The notes beneath the pieces were generated by a model. It saw only the letters and a program-made list of their open reading frames with translations, was not told where the DNA came from and did no database searches. This document shows, piece by piece, positions 8,528-17,103 of a stretch of 52,661 nt of DNA. Each line of letters opens with the position of its first letter. The first letter of the stretch is position 1. The position numbers and the translations under genes were made by a program. The stretch covers positions 1 to 52,661 of the forward strand of contig CAJXYI010000013.1 of the NCBI GenBank assembly GCA_913063435.1. The letters run 5' to 3'. Source of the DNA: an uncultured Actinomycetales bacterium (GTDB lineage: Bacteria; Actinomycetota; Actinomycetes; S36-B12).

Positions 8528-9751
8528 TCAACCCTCCCGGCCTAGGTCCAGCACGTTCAGCACATCGTCGGCATTCACCCCGGTGATCTCCGGAGGCACG
8601 ACAGCGAGCGCATTCGCGCGTGACAGGCCACCGAGGATATGAGAGCCCTGCGCTCCGGTCGGCCGGATCACATAACGACCTTCGGCGACCGACAGGTCGA
8701 CGCGCGCGAACTGCGTCTTATTCGCCGGTGATGCCCAACCTTCGAGCACGCTCGCCCGAACCTGCGGTCGGGTGATGTTCGCGAAGCCCATCATGCGCCG
8801 GATCAGCGGACGGACGAACACTTCAAAAGACACGTAGGAACTCACGGGGTTGCCCGGCAGTGTCACGATCGGCACGTTCTCCTCCCCAAGCGTGCCGAAC
8901 CCCTGCGGCATTCCCGGTTGCATCGCCACCTTGGTGAACTCCACCGTGCCCAGCCGCGACAGCACAGCCTTGACCGTGTCATAAGCACCCATGCTCACGC
9001 CACCGGAGGTCACGAGCAGGTCGGCGCGCACGAGTTGATCATCGAGGGTGCGCATGAACAGGTCTTCGTCGTCGATCACTGGACCGGCTCTATACGCCGC
9101 AGCCCCAGCCTGTTTCGCAGCGGTGACCAGCATGTAGGAGTTGGAATCCGCGATGAGTCCGTGTTTGAGCGGGGTACCCGGTTCAACGAGTTCATTACCG
9201 GTGGAGATCACAACAACGCGTGGTCGCGGGTGCACCACTGCGCTGCCGTGCCCGGCCGCGGCAAGAATCGCGATCTCACGCGCACTGAGGTACTGCCCGG
9301 CCCGCAGAACCTGTTCACCGGCGTGCACGTCTTCGCCGGCACGACGGATGAACACTCCCGGTTCCGCGCTGCGCATGATCGTCACGATGCCCGTTCCACC
9401 ATCGGTGCCCTCGACCGGAACGATCGCATCTGCACCATCGGGCAGCGGCGCACCGGTCATGATGCGAATTGCGGTGCCGGGGCTCACCCGTTCGGTCGCG
9501 CGATACCCCGCCGGCACATCGTCGACGACGCGCAACTGCACCGGGGTCGCCTCGCTCGCACCGGCAACATCGGCGGCGAGCACCGCATAGCCATCCATCG
9601 ATGTGTTGTCGAACGACGGCAGCGGCCACAATGCTTCAACATCGGCGGCCAGTACGCACCCGTGCGCCTCGAGCAGGGGCAGATCGATCGGCTCGAGCGG
9701 CGCGACGGCCGCCAACCCGATGGCCTGCTGTTCCTCCACGGGGCGCAGCAT
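8528..9751 (-). CDS. glp: Gephyrin-like molybdotransferase Glp (MoeA family)
   Basis: 407-aa MoeA-type molybdopterin molybdenumtransferase. MoeA_N opens with ...SFDNTSMDGYAV, the MoCF-binding domain has SGGVSMGAYD and LPGNPVSSYVSFEVFVRP, and a MoeA_C beta domain ends the protein. In corynebacteria the orthologue Glp binds FtsZ and works with the membrane receptor GlpR. The presence of sepX/glpR three genes downstream makes the Glp identity likelier than a plain cofactor enzyme. The start overlaps the galU stop by one base (TGATG). Confidence 0.92.
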   Translation of the reverse strand: MLRPVEEQQAIGLAAVAPLEPIDLPLLEAHGCVLAADVEALWPLPSFDNTSMDGYAVLAADVAGASEATPVQLRVVDDVPAGYRATERVSPGTAIRIMTGAPLPDGADAIVPVEGTDGGTGIVTIMRSAEPGVFIRRAGEDVHAGEQVLRAGQYLSAREIAILAAAGHGSAVVHPRPRVVVISTGNELVEPGTPLKHGLIADSNSYMLVTAAKQAGAAAYRAGPVIDDEDLFMRTLDDQLVRADLLVTSGGVSMGAYDTVKAVLSRLGTVEFTKVAMQPGMPQGFGTLGEENVPIVTLPGNPVSSYVSFEVFVRPLIRRMMGFANITRPQVRASVLEGWASPANKTQFARVDLSVAEGRYVIRPTGAQGSHILGGLSRANALAVVPPEITGVNADDVLNVLDLGREG

Positions 9752-10641
9752 CAGGTGTCATTCCCGCTATCGAGATAGTCCACGAGCCATTCGCGCAGCG
9801 GCGGTCCGAGATCATCGCGATCGAGTGCGAGCCGGATCACCGCCTGCAGATACGACAGTCGGTCACCGGTGTCGTATCGCCGGCCGGTGAACACCACGCC
9901 GCGCACTCCACCGCCTTGATCTGCGGGCAGTTGCGCGAGGCGCACGAGAGCATCAGTGAGCTGGATCTCCCCGCCACGCCCCGGTGGGGTTTCGCGCAAT
10001 ATGTCGAACACCGCGGGGTCGAGCACATAACGACCGATGATCGCCAGATTGCTCGGTGCATCCTCTTCGGCCGGCTTCTCGATCAGGTCGGTGACGACGA
10101 CATGGTCATCGGCTTCGGTCACGGCTGCGCAGCCATACAGATGAATGTGTTCGCGTGGCACCTCCATCAAGCACAGCACCGATCCGCCATGGCGTTCGCG
10201 CAACGCGATCATCTCGGCGAGCACGGGATCACGGGGATCGATGAGGTCATCGCCGAGCAGCACGGCGAAAGGCTCGTTCCCGACATGCTGGGCGCTCATC
10301 AACACCGCATGCCCGAGGCCGAGCGGGTCACCCTGGCGGACGTAGTGGATGCGTGCGAGGTCGGTGGCGGCGGCAACCTTCGCCAACCGGGTGTGGTCGC
10401 TTTTCGCACGCAGCGCGGCTTCGAGTTCGACATTGCGGTCGAAGTGGTCCTCCAGCGGGCGCTTGCTGCGACCGGTGACGAACAGCACGTCATCGAGCCC
10501 GGCAGCCACGGCTTCCTCGACCACATACTGGATGGCTGGCTTGTCGACGACCGGCAGCATCTCCTTCGGGGTGGCCTTGGTGGCCGGCAGGAACCGGGTG
10601 CCCAGGCCCGCGACCGGAACGACCGCCTTCGTCACAGACAT
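9751..10641 (-). CDS. galU: UTP--glucose-1-phosphate uridylyltransferase
   Basis: Makes UDP-glucose from UTP and glucose-1-phosphate for wall and storage polymers. 296 aa, full length. The nucleotide-binding opening is VAGLGTRFLPATKATPKEML, followed by VDKPAIQYVVEEA, LLGDDLID and a late RRYDTGD loop. It heads the galU-glp-moaC-acetyltransferase run. Upstream, TAGGCT (10648-10653, minus) is exactly 6 nt from the ATG, consistent with a leaderless mRNA. Confidence 0.96.
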   Translation of the reverse strand: MSVTKAVVPVAGLGTRFLPATKATPKEMLPVVDKPAIQYVVEEAVAAGLDDVLFVTGRSKRPLEDHFDRNVELEAALRAKSDHTRLAKVAAATDLARIHYVRQGDPLGLGHAVLMSAQHVGNEPFAVLLGDDLIDPRDPVLAEMIALRERHGGSVLCLMEVPREHIHLYGCAAVTEADDHVVVTDLIEKPAEEDAPSNLAIIGRYVLDPAVFDILRETPPGRGGEIQLTDALVRLAQLPADQGGGVRGVVFTGRRYDTGDRLSYLQAVIRLALDRDDLGPPLREWLVDYLDSGNDT

Positions 10642-10690
10642 GGTCCCAGCCTAGGGGGCCGGAGCAGGCTGGATCATCGGGTTCGGTCGC

Positions 10691-10705
10691 GTCCACGCTG
10701 TGGAC
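10691..10705. promoter_or_regulatory. Short palindrome between divergent galU and 5-FCL genes
   Basis: GTCCAC-GCT-GTGGAC, 6-bp arms with a 3-nt spacer, about 40 bp upstream of the galU -10 box and 34 bp before the cyclo-ligase ATG. The position suits an operator shared by the two divergent genes; no regulator is known. Confidence 0.4.
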
Positions 10706-10738
10706 GGGCTCGACTACCCGTGCGGTTCGAAGGGCAGA

Positions 10739-11356
10739 ATGCCTCGGGTGAGCGATGCCCCGGGGAGCAATGTCTTCCAACTACGCCCCTCCACCAAGGC
10801 CGCCAGCCGCAAAAACGCGCGTGCCAAACGGGCGAGGGTCACCACGAACAGAATGGTGTTCGCGCCGCAGGTATATCGGCTCGCCCGCAAGCTCGGCCGG
10901 CGACGCAAGACCGGTGCGCCCCTGCGGGTCGCGGCCTATGCCTCCTACGGCGACGAGCCGCGTACCGATCACCTCATTGCCGAACTACTCACGGGCGGAC
11001 ACGAGGTTCTGCTGCCGCGCATGGCCGAAAGCGGGCTGGCCTGGGTCGATGTGAGCATCGAAGCCGAACCTGAATACGCGGTCAATTCCCAGGGCATCCG
11101 CGAACCGCAGGGTCCCGACGTCGGATTGGCCGGGGTCCATATCGTGCTCGTGCCCGCTCTCGCGGTGACCCGTGCCGGTGATCGCCTCGGCCAGGGCGGG
11201 GGGTTCTATGACCGGGCGCTCGCTGGGGTACCGCGCTTCGCCGATCGCGGGCCGCTGCTCGCTGCGGTGGTGTACGCGCACGAGGTGCTCGACGAACCCA
11301 CCTGGCCGACCGAACCCCACGACATCCGGATGGACACGATCCTCACCGTCGAGTAG
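10739..11356 (+). CDS. 5-formyltetrahydrofolate cyclo-ligase
   Basis: Converts 5-formyl-THF to 5,10-methenyl-THF with ATP, returning the storage form to the folate pool. 205 aa. The ATP-binding GQGGGFYDRAL motif and LVPALAVTRAGDRLG are clear, and the C-terminal HDIRMDTILT matches the family end. The ATG at 10739 follows a GAAGGG Shine-Dalgarno sequence. The basic N-terminus (KAASRKNARAKRAR) replaces the usual K..LR..L..RR helix in a divergent form. Divergent from galU, as in many actinobacteria. Confidence 0.88.
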   Translation: MPRVSDAPGSNVFQLRPSTKAASRKNARAKRARVTTNRMVFAPQVYRLARKLGRRRKTGAPLRVAAYASYGDEPRTDHLIAELLTGGHEVLLPRMAESGLAWVDVSIEAEPEYAVNSQGIREPQGPDVGLAGVHIVLVPALAVTRAGDRLGQGGGFYDRALAGVPRFADRGPLLAAVVYAHEVLDEPTWPTEPHDIRMDTILTVE

Positions 11357-11408
11357 CAAGAGCATGCCTTCACCGGAACATCACCTGGGCACCACCTGAG
11401 CACCACCT

Positions 11409-11468
11409 GCAAGGCGACGCTAACGTGCGCCTGGGGCCCAGGACCGGCGCACGTTAGGGTCGTCTTGC
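11409..11468. repeat. Long imperfect palindrome; second copy at the window end
   Basis: Arms 11409-11431 and 11446-11468 pair over 23 positions with one mismatch and one G-T. The core is CTAACGTGCGCC / GGCGCACGTTAG, and the loop holds CCTGGG-G-CCCAGG. It lies ~50 bp after the cyclo-ligase gene and before the crcB stop on the other strand, so between convergent genes. A related sequence occurs at 52630-52661, showing that it is a dispersed element and not only a local terminator. Confidence 0.85.
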
Positions 11469-11564
11469 GAGTGGGGTTGCCCGGTAATCAAGATTGCCCG
11501 GTGCCAGGAGTTTCTGCGGAAAGTGATCACCGCGACAGCAGTGGACCCTCCGCGAGGCCCACGC

Positions 11565-11936
11565 TCACGACGACAGCAGGGCGCCGAGTGCGAGTCCGGC
11601 ACTCACGGCAAGCAGACCGGCGATGATCGACACCACGACATTCGTCACCGCAACAGGCATACGCCCGCCCTCGGTGAGGCGCATCGTGTCGTGCGCGAAC
11701 GTCGAATAGGTCGTCAGGGCCCCGCAGTATCCGACGCCCAGCAGAACCAACCACGCACCGGTGACGCTGCCCAGCAGTACCCCGAGCAGGAACGAGCCGA
11801 CGACGTTGGCAACGAGGATTCCATAGGGGAAAGGTGCTGCTATCCGCTGCGCCGCAGCGCGTTCGATCACGTACCGGGTCACCGCACCCGCACCACCGCC
11901 GAGCGCCACGAGGAAGATGTCGAGAAGTGTCTCCAC
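11565..11936 (-). CDS. crcB: CrcB/Fluc fluoride channel subunit (second copy)
   Basis: 123-aa, four-helix Fluc-type protein that exports fluoride passively as a dual-topology dimer. Family signatures are GGGAGAVTRY at the N-terminus, ILVANVVGSFLLG (Asn-containing channel motif) and GYCGALTTYSTF. The GTG at 11936 follows AGGTGG; the long upstream extension of this frame is a shadow of the other copy. Paired genes for two homologues usually make a heterodimer with opposite topologies. The upstream copy lies 79 nt away on the same strand. Confidence 0.9.
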   Translation of the reverse strand: METLLDIFLVALGGGAGAVTRYVIERAAAQRIAAPFPYGILVANVVGSFLLGVLLGSVTGAWLVLLGVGYCGALTTYSTFAHDTMRLTEGGRMPVAVTNVVVSIIAGLLAVSAGLALGALLSS

Positions 11937-12015
11937 TAGACCACCTGCGACTTTGCGAGGGAAACAACGAATTCCACGCCACTGAAAGTTGTCATTTCCC
12001 GCGCGAAATCGACTC

Positions 12016-12423
12016 TCATGCGGAAACTCCCCGCACGCGACCCAACCGCCCGCCGATCCACACTGCGGCCAGGCATAACGCAAGCGTCCCGACCAGATAG
12101 GCACCCGCCACGACCGGCGATGCGTCGCGAGCGAGCACGACCGCATCAGCCGAATATGCCGAGAATGTCGTGAACCCCCCGAGCACGCCGACTCCGAGGA
12201 ACGGGCGAGCAAGCGGCCACCGCAGCGCACCACCGAGTACTCGGGCGACGAGAACGCCGATGAGTAGGCAGCCGACGATGTTGACCAGCAGGGTCGCAAC
12301 GGGCTCGGCATCCAGCAACCCGATCGTGCCTCGCTCGATCAACCAGCGCGCCACCGCACCGATCGCACCCCCGGCCGCAACGGCGAGCACGACCGATGTG
12401 CCTGTCACGGGGCGTTGGTCCAT
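12016..12423 (-). CDS. crcB: CrcB/Fluc fluoride channel subunit (first copy)
   Basis: 135 aa, four predicted helices. Motifs are GGAIGAVARWLIE, LLVNIVGCLLIG and GVLGGFTTFSAYS, the last being the TTFST-like track lining the fluoride pore. It differs from the following copy in charged loop residues, as expected for a heterodimeric pair. I looked for a fluoride riboswitch in the 97 nt upstream and could not form the conserved pattern. The preceding gene on this strand is an ABC permease with no obvious functional link. Confidence 0.9.
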   Translation of the reverse strand: MDQRPVTGTSVVLAVAAGGAIGAVARWLIERGTIGLLDAEPVATLLVNIVGCLLIGVLVARVLGGALRWPLARPFLGVGVLGGFTTFSAYSADAVVLARDASPVVAGAYLVGTLALCLAAVWIGGRLGRVRGVSA

Positions 12424-12520
12424 GAGTCGTTACTGCCGCACAATCGATCCACCATCGAGGTTGCCGGCACCCCGGTGACGAGCGGACGCTGACCGTCGGT
12501 TGATCACTGCACGAACTGCC

Positions 12521-13294
12521 TCAGGCGTCACGTCGGTTGAACAGCACCCACGCCGGGATCAGCACTGCCGCGAGCCAGATCGCTGATACGCCCAGGTGGC
12601 CCCACGCCTCAGCGCCCGTCGTGTTCACTGACGCGATCGCGCCATTGAACGGCAGCACCCAGTCGATCCAGGTCCATTCCTGGAACTGGGCGATCAGCGT
12701 GATGATCGGTTCGACGACTGCTGCACCCACGATCGGGATCAAGATGCCCAGGGGCTGATTTCGGCTCAGGGCGGTGAGCGCCATCGCCACGAGCACGAAG
12801 AAGACCACCACCAGCAAAGCGCGCAGTTGCGCCTGCAATCCGGCGCTGAGCGTCGTCGGATCGGAAGTGCCTCCGATGGCCAGGCCGATGTAGTTTCCCA
12901 GGGCGATCGCAGCGATTGCGATGATCGCCGTTGCCACGGTCACGACGATCACCATGAGCGTCTTCGCCGCGAAGACCGCGTTGCGATGTGGCAGCACCGA
13001 TAGCGTCACCCGGATCAGTCCGTGGCGGTATTCCTGCCCGAACGCCACCGCGCCGATCGTGACGAGCAGCGAACCGAGCAGCAGCACGGTCGCCCCGGAC
13101 AGGCCGAAGGGTGCGAAGTTCTCGCTCCCCGGGCCGCCCGGGCCGGCGGACTGACCGGAGGCGACGAAATCCGATGTGGCCCAGGCGACGAAAAGGGTGA
13201 GGGCCGCCGGCAGGAGGATGCCCAGGGCAACCAGCACCCAGGTGGAGCGCACGGTGATCGTACGCACCCATTCATAGCGAAGTGCGGCGCTCAT
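12521..13294 (-). CDS. ABC-2 type transporter permease
   Basis: 257 aa with about six hydrophobic segments (around residues 20-40, 65-85, 105-130, 145-170, 180-200 and 230-250) and the N-terminal RYEWVRTITVRSTWVL typical of ABC-2 permeases with a cytoplasmic first helix. The ATG overlaps the stop of the ATPase gene (ATGA), so the two form one export system. The substrate is not evident. The C-terminus ends RRDA. Confidence 0.85.
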   Translation of the reverse strand: MSAALRYEWVRTITVRSTWVLVALGILLPAALTLFVAWATSDFVASGQSAGPGGPGSENFAPFGLSGATVLLLGSLLVTIGAVAFGQEYRHGLIRVTLSVLPHRNAVFAAKTLMVIVVTVATAIIAIAAIALGNYIGLAIGGTSDPTTLSAGLQAQLRALLVVVFFVLVAMALTALSRNQPLGILIPIVGAAVVEPIITLIAQFQEWTWIDWVLPFNGAIASVNTTGAEAWGHLGVSAIWLAAVLIPAWVLFNRRDA

Positions 13295-14211
13295 GACGCG
13301 CCACCTTCCGCCGAATCCACGGATTTGAAGGCGAACTGCTGCCCCTCGCCGGTGAGTTCGAAGAACGTGTCCTCCAGGCTCGCGGTGCGCTTGGTCAACT
13401 CATACACCGCGATGCCGTTATCGAAGGCGATCCGCCCGACCGCATCGGTAGTCAGACCATTGATCGCTACACCATCAATGCCCTCCCGCCGCACGGGAAC
13501 CTCGCCGAGCAGACCGGCGAGTCGGTCGGCGTCATCGCAACGCACCAGCACATCGCCGCGCAGCGAAGTCAGTTCGTCGACCGTCCCATCAGCGACGAGT
13601 TTGCCGGCGGCGATCACCACGATGTGATCGGCCATCAGCTGCATCTCACTGAGCAGGTGGCTCGAGACCAGCACGGCCTTGCCCTGAGACGCGTAATGCT
13701 TCAGGAACTGCCGTAACCACTGGATGGATTGCGGATCCAGGCCGTTAGCCGGCTCGTCGAGCATGAGTGCATCGGGATCGGCGAGGATCGCACCGGCTAA
13801 TCCGAGCCGCTGTGCCATGCCGAGGCTGAAACCCTTGGGTCGCTTCTTGGCCACCTCGGCCAATCCCACGATGTCGAGAACCTCGTCGATGCGTGACCCG
13901 GGCAACTTCGCGTCGGTCGCGAGCATGCGCAGGTGATCGCGAGCCGACCGACCGGGCAGGAATGGCCGGGCGTCGAGATGCGTGCCCACAACCTGGCTCG
14001 CGTGGGGATAGGCCTTGAGCGTCTTGCCGTTGTAGAGGGTGGCGCCCTCCCCGCGGTCGAGGCCGAGCATGAGGCGCATCGCGGTGGACTTGCCGGCGCC
14101 GTTGGGTCCGAGGAATCCGGTGACGACCCCGTCGGGAACGTGGAAGGACAGGTCATCCACCGCGCGGGTGGAGCCGAAAGATTTGCCGATGCCCTGAACG
14201 TCGATGGCCAT
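13291..14211 (-). CDS. ABC transporter ATP-binding protein (export, DrrA/CcmA-like)
   Basis: 306-aa ATPase with Walker A GPNGAGKST (~res. 37), a signature loop FSLGMAQRLGLAGAIL in place of canonical LSGGQ, Walker B LMLDEPANGLD and the switch His in VSSHLLSEM. The DrrA-like C-terminal region follows. Pairs with the overlapping permease gene. TAGGGT lies 6 nt before the ATG (minus, 14218-14223), indicating a leaderless transcript start. Similar actinobacterial systems export peptides or lipids; no substrate is inferred. Confidence 0.9.
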   Translation of the reverse strand: MAIDVQGIGKSFGSTRAVDDLSFHVPDGVVTGFLGPNGAGKSTAMRLMLGLDRGEGATLYNGKTLKAYPHASQVVGTHLDARPFLPGRSARDHLRMLATDAKLPGSRIDEVLDIVGLAEVAKKRPKGFSLGMAQRLGLAGAILADPDALMLDEPANGLDPQSIQWLRQFLKHYASQGKAVLVSSHLLSEMQLMADHIVVIAAGKLVADGTVDELTSLRGDVLVRCDDADRLAGLLGEVPVRREGIDGVAINGLTTDAVGRIAFDNGIAVYELTKRTASLEDTFFELTGEGQQFAFKSVDSAEGGAS

Positions 14212-14348
14212 GCCCCGACCCTAGACCCGCTCCGGCCCGTGTTGCCGGATTCGTCCACAGCGGACGACCGATCTCGCTCTTGGGGAGCAGGCGTTCCGTG
14301 GTCGCGTGACGAGCCCTGATGGACGATCCTCACCCCGGTTGCCGTCGA

Positions 14349-14375
14349 TTAGCACTCCCACTCGTCGAGTGCTAA
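14349..14375 (+). promoter_or_regulatory. CIRCE operator (HrcA site) with leaderless -10 for fmdB
   Basis: TTAGCACTC-N9-GAGTGCTAA is a perfect match to the CIRCE consensus bound by the heat-shock repressor HrcA. Its right arm overlaps TAATAT (14373-14378), which is 6 nt before the fmdB GTG. HrcA binding here would block the promoter, and heat stress would release it. Confidence 0.93.
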
Positions 14376-14384
14376 TATTCGCCC

Positions 14385-14777
14385 GTGCCGACCTACTCCT
14401 ACTCCTGCAGGGACTGCGGTGCCCAGCACGACATCGTCCAGTCCATGAGCGACCCCACCTTGACCGAATGCCCCACCTGCGGTGGTGCGATGCGCAAACT
14501 GTTCAACAACGTCGGGGTCGTGTTCAAGGGTTCAGGGTTCTATCGCACCGATTCCCGCGAGAAGTCGGCCACCGCGAGCTCACCGGCTGAGAAGAAGGCC
14601 GACAAGGGCGCGACGACGAGTTCATCGTCCGATTCGGGTTCCTCCAGCAATTCCACGAGCGCCTCGAGCAGTTCGAGCACCTCGAGTAGTTCGAGCAGTT
14701 CTAGCGGTTCGAGTTCGGGCAGCTCAGGTTCGAGTTCGGGCGGCTCGGGTTCGAGCACTCCCGCCAAAACCGCCTGA
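14385..14777 (+). CDS. FmdB-type zinc-ribbon protein with serine-rich tail
   Basis: 130 aa. The first ~55 residues are the FmdB/CxxC_CxxC_SSSS zinc ribbon: PTYSYSCRDCG with one CxxC and TECPTCGGAMRKLF with the second, then GSGFYRTDSR. A ~70-residue low-complexity Ser/Gly tail follows, as in other members. The molecular role of the family is poorly known. The GTG start sits directly after the CIRCE/-10 region, so the mRNA is probably leaderless and under HrcA. In other actinobacteria fmdB neighbours mscL and a SAF gene; here those lie 3.7 kb away. Confidence 0.9.
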   Translation: MPTYSYSCRDCGAQHDIVQSMSDPTLTECPTCGGAMRKLFNNVGVVFKGSGFYRTDSREKSATASSPAEKKADKGATTSSSSDSGSSSNSTSASSSSSTSSSSSSSSGSSSGSSGSSSGGSGSSTPAKTA

Positions 14778-14832
14778 CGCGGCCACCCTTTCCGCGGAAA
14801 CGACCTCCGCGAAGGAGTACTGACCAGTTCGC

Positions 14833-15681
14833 TCAGGCGTTGAGGAACTCCCGGACGTGCCGGTTGAACCGCTCGGGGTTCTCGAAGAACATGAAGTGCG
14901 AGCCGCCGTCCTCAGCCTCGAAAATCACCACGTCAGCATGGGGGTTCTGCGCGGCGATCCAGCGCTGCGATTCGGCAGAGAAAATGCTCGCCTCCGCACC
15001 CACGACAAGCGTCGGGAGGTCGATCTCGGCGATCACATCGCGCCAGTCGTTGAGGCTGTGGTCCCACAGCAGGTCGGCTGCAACGTCACGTGGCATCTTC
15101 AGATTCTCAGAGGCGATCCAGGCCAGATCATCCTCGCTGACGTTCGCGGTGAACATGCCGCGGATGATCTCCTTGTGCCCATCGACAGTGTCGGTGGCCG
15201 ATACGGCGGTGACGAAACCCTCGAGCCCGGCCGCATCAGGGAACAGGCAGCCGTAGGTGACTTTGTCCTCATCGGTCCAGGTCGGCTTGCCGGTCACCAT
15301 CGGTGCCTGGTCGACGAGGATCAACTGCGCAATCCGATGCGGCCCATAGTGATCGAGGTACGCCCAGATCACCGAGACTCCCATCGAATGACCCATGAGG
15401 GTGATGTCATTCAGGTCGAGGTCGTCGAGGAACTCGCGCAGGTCCGCGGCCAACCGTGCGATGCGATATCCGCCCTTCGCGTCGGAGGATTCACCGTGAC
15501 CGCGCAGATCGACGGCATAGACGGTGTGATCGGTCGACAATTCGTCGATCTGATATTTCCATTGCGCCGCGGACTGCGACCATCCCGGCAGCAGCACGAC
15601 CACCGGTCCGGATCCGGCCTTGATGTAGGAAATATGGTCACCATTGGTCAACGTCATGGTGCCGCGCTCGTCGGTGCTCAT
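14833..15681 (-). CDS. Alpha/beta hydrolase
   Basis: 282 aa of the alpha/beta-hydrolase fold. The oxyanion region is VVLLPGWSQSA, DLRGHGES follows, and the nucleophile elbow is GHSMG (Ser ~ residue 99). A late His lies in GGSHFMFFENP. Such proteins cover esterases, lactonases and haloperoxidase-like enzymes, so the substrate is open. The ATG has a GAAGGAG Shine-Dalgarno sequence. It starts 33 nt after the FAD-oxidase stop on the same strand, so the two are probably one operon controlled by the divergent FadR-type regulator. Confidence 0.9.
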   Translation of the reverse strand: MSTDERGTMTLTNGDHISYIKAGSGPVVVLLPGWSQSAAQWKYQIDELSTDHTVYAVDLRGHGESSDAKGGYRIARLAADLREFLDDLDLNDITLMGHSMGVSVIWAYLDHYGPHRIAQLILVDQAPMVTGKPTWTDEDKVTYGCLFPDAAGLEGFVTAVSATDTVDGHKEIIRGMFTANVSEDDLAWIASENLKMPRDVAADLLWDHSLNDWRDVIAEIDLPTLVVGAEASIFSAESQRWIAAQNPHADVVIFEAEDGGSHFMFFENPERFNRHVREFLNA

Positions 15682-15714
15682 GATGCTCCTTCGATCTTCG
15701 AGTGGTTCGGCCGG

Positions 15715-17079
15715 TCACACGACCTTGCCGGGATTGAGGGTGGTGGTCGGGTCGAGGGCAGCCTTGATCGCGAGCATCACGTCGATGCCCTCAGGGTGTT
15801 CGCGTCGCAGGAAGTCGCGCTTGCCGGCCCCGATACCGTGTTCGCCGGTGCAAGTGCCGCCGACAGCGAGCGCGCGTGCGATCATCCGCTCGTAATGCGC
15901 CTCGGCACGCGCGAACTCATCGGCGTCATTCGGATCGATGATGTAACACAGGTGGAAGTTGCCATCACCGACGTGGCCCACCAGCGGGGCGCTGAGATTC
16001 GACTCCTCGAGGTCATACTGTGCTTTGCGGATGGCCTGGGCGAGTTCGCTGATGGGCACGCACACATCTGTCGGCCAGCCCTTGCACCCGGGACGCATCG
16101 CGAGCATCGCCCAGTAGGCGCGGTGGCGGGCGTGCCACAGCCGCGACCGATCCTCAGCTTCGACCGCCCAAGCGAAGGTGCCACCGGCGTCGGTCACTAA
16201 CGCCTGGATCTCATCCGCACACGCATCGACCGCTGCGGTCATCCCGTGGAATTCGAAGAAGAGAGTGGGTGCGACGGTCAGGTCCATATCGTCGAAAGCG
16301 TTGACAGCTTCGATTGCTGCCTCATCGAGTAATTCCATACGCGCGACCGGTAGCGCCATCTGTGTTGCGGCGATGACAACGTCAACTGCGGAGTCGATGG
16401 AATCGAATGCGCAGGTTGCCGCGGCGATCGCTTCGGGGATCGGCCACAATCGCAGCGTCACTTCGGTGATGACTCCAAGCGTGCCCTCCGAACCGACGAA
16501 CAAGCGCGTGAGGTCATAGCCGGCTGATGTCTTGCGGGCGCGCCCGCCTGTGCGCACGATGCGCCCGTCGGCCATGACGACGGTCAACCCGAGCACGTTG
16601 TGGGGCATCGCGCCGTAACGCACGGTAGTGGTGCCACTTGCTCCCGTCGCTGCCATCCCGCCGATGGTCGCGTTGGCACCGGGATCGACCGGGAACATCA
16701 GGCCCCGCGGATTGATATCGGCATTGAGTTGCTCCCGCGTCACACCGGCTTGCACCGTGACGTCGAGGTCATCGATCGACAGTCGCAGGATGCGATCCAT
16801 CCGGGTCAGGTCCAAGCACACCCCGCCCTTCTCGGCACCGATGCCACCCTCCAGCGAGGTGCCGACACCGAAGGGCACGACAGGCAGGGCCGCCGCATGA
16901 CACATCGCCACGATCGAAGCGACTTCCTCGGTGGTTTCGGGATAGGCGACCAGATCTGGCGGGAGCGGTAGATGCCAGGACTCGTCTTGGCCATGGCGGG
17001 CGAGTTCATCAGCCGATGTGGTCCAACGATCACCCACCACCGCGGTGATCTCATCGACAAGCTGCCCGGATAGGCCCAC
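15715..17079 (-). CDS. FAD-linked oxidase, D-lactate/glycolate dehydrogenase type
   Basis: 454 aa, GlcD/Dld family: oxidises a 2-hydroxy acid and passes electrons to the respiratory chain or another acceptor. FAD_binding_4 motifs are PFGVGTSLEGG and DPGANATIGGMAATGASG; the FAD-oxidase C-domain ends with GTCTGEHGIGAGKR, which carries the catalytic His. GTG 17079 is chosen because AAGGAG lies 6 nt upstream and it yields the family N-terminus; the longer frame runs through the operator. The adjacent FadR/LldR-type regulator fits lactate or glycolate use. Confidence 0.9.
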   Translation of the reverse strand: MGLSGQLVDEITAVVGDRWTTSADELARHGQDESWHLPLPPDLVAYPETTEEVASIVAMCHAAALPVVPFGVGTSLEGGIGAEKGGVCLDLTRMDRILRLSIDDLDVTVQAGVTREQLNADINPRGLMFPVDPGANATIGGMAATGASGTTTVRYGAMPHNVLGLTVVMADGRIVRTGGRARKTSAGYDLTRLFVGSEGTLGVITEVTLRLWPIPEAIAAATCAFDSIDSAVDVVIAATQMALPVARMELLDEAAIEAVNAFDDMDLTVAPTLFFEFHGMTAAVDACADEIQALVTDAGGTFAWAVEAEDRSRLWHARHRAYWAMLAMRPGCKGWPTDVCVPISELAQAIRKAQYDLEESNLSAPLVGHVGDGNFHLCYIIDPNDADEFARAEAHYERMIARALAVGGTCTGEHGIGAGKRDFLRREHPEGIDVMLAIKAALDPTTTLNPGKVV

Positions 17080-17103
17080 CTGAGTCTCCTTCACGCCTGC
17101 TCG

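Noticed and set aside
10145-10654. Plus-strand ORFs opposite galU
   Set aside because: They are shadows of galU with no start signals or homology that I can recognise.
12424-12520. Fluoride (crcB) riboswitch upstream of the crcB pair
   Set aside because: The minus-strand leader has GATGG-like pieces but not the paired GG-GATG...CTGATG pattern or the pseudoknot arms of the motif.
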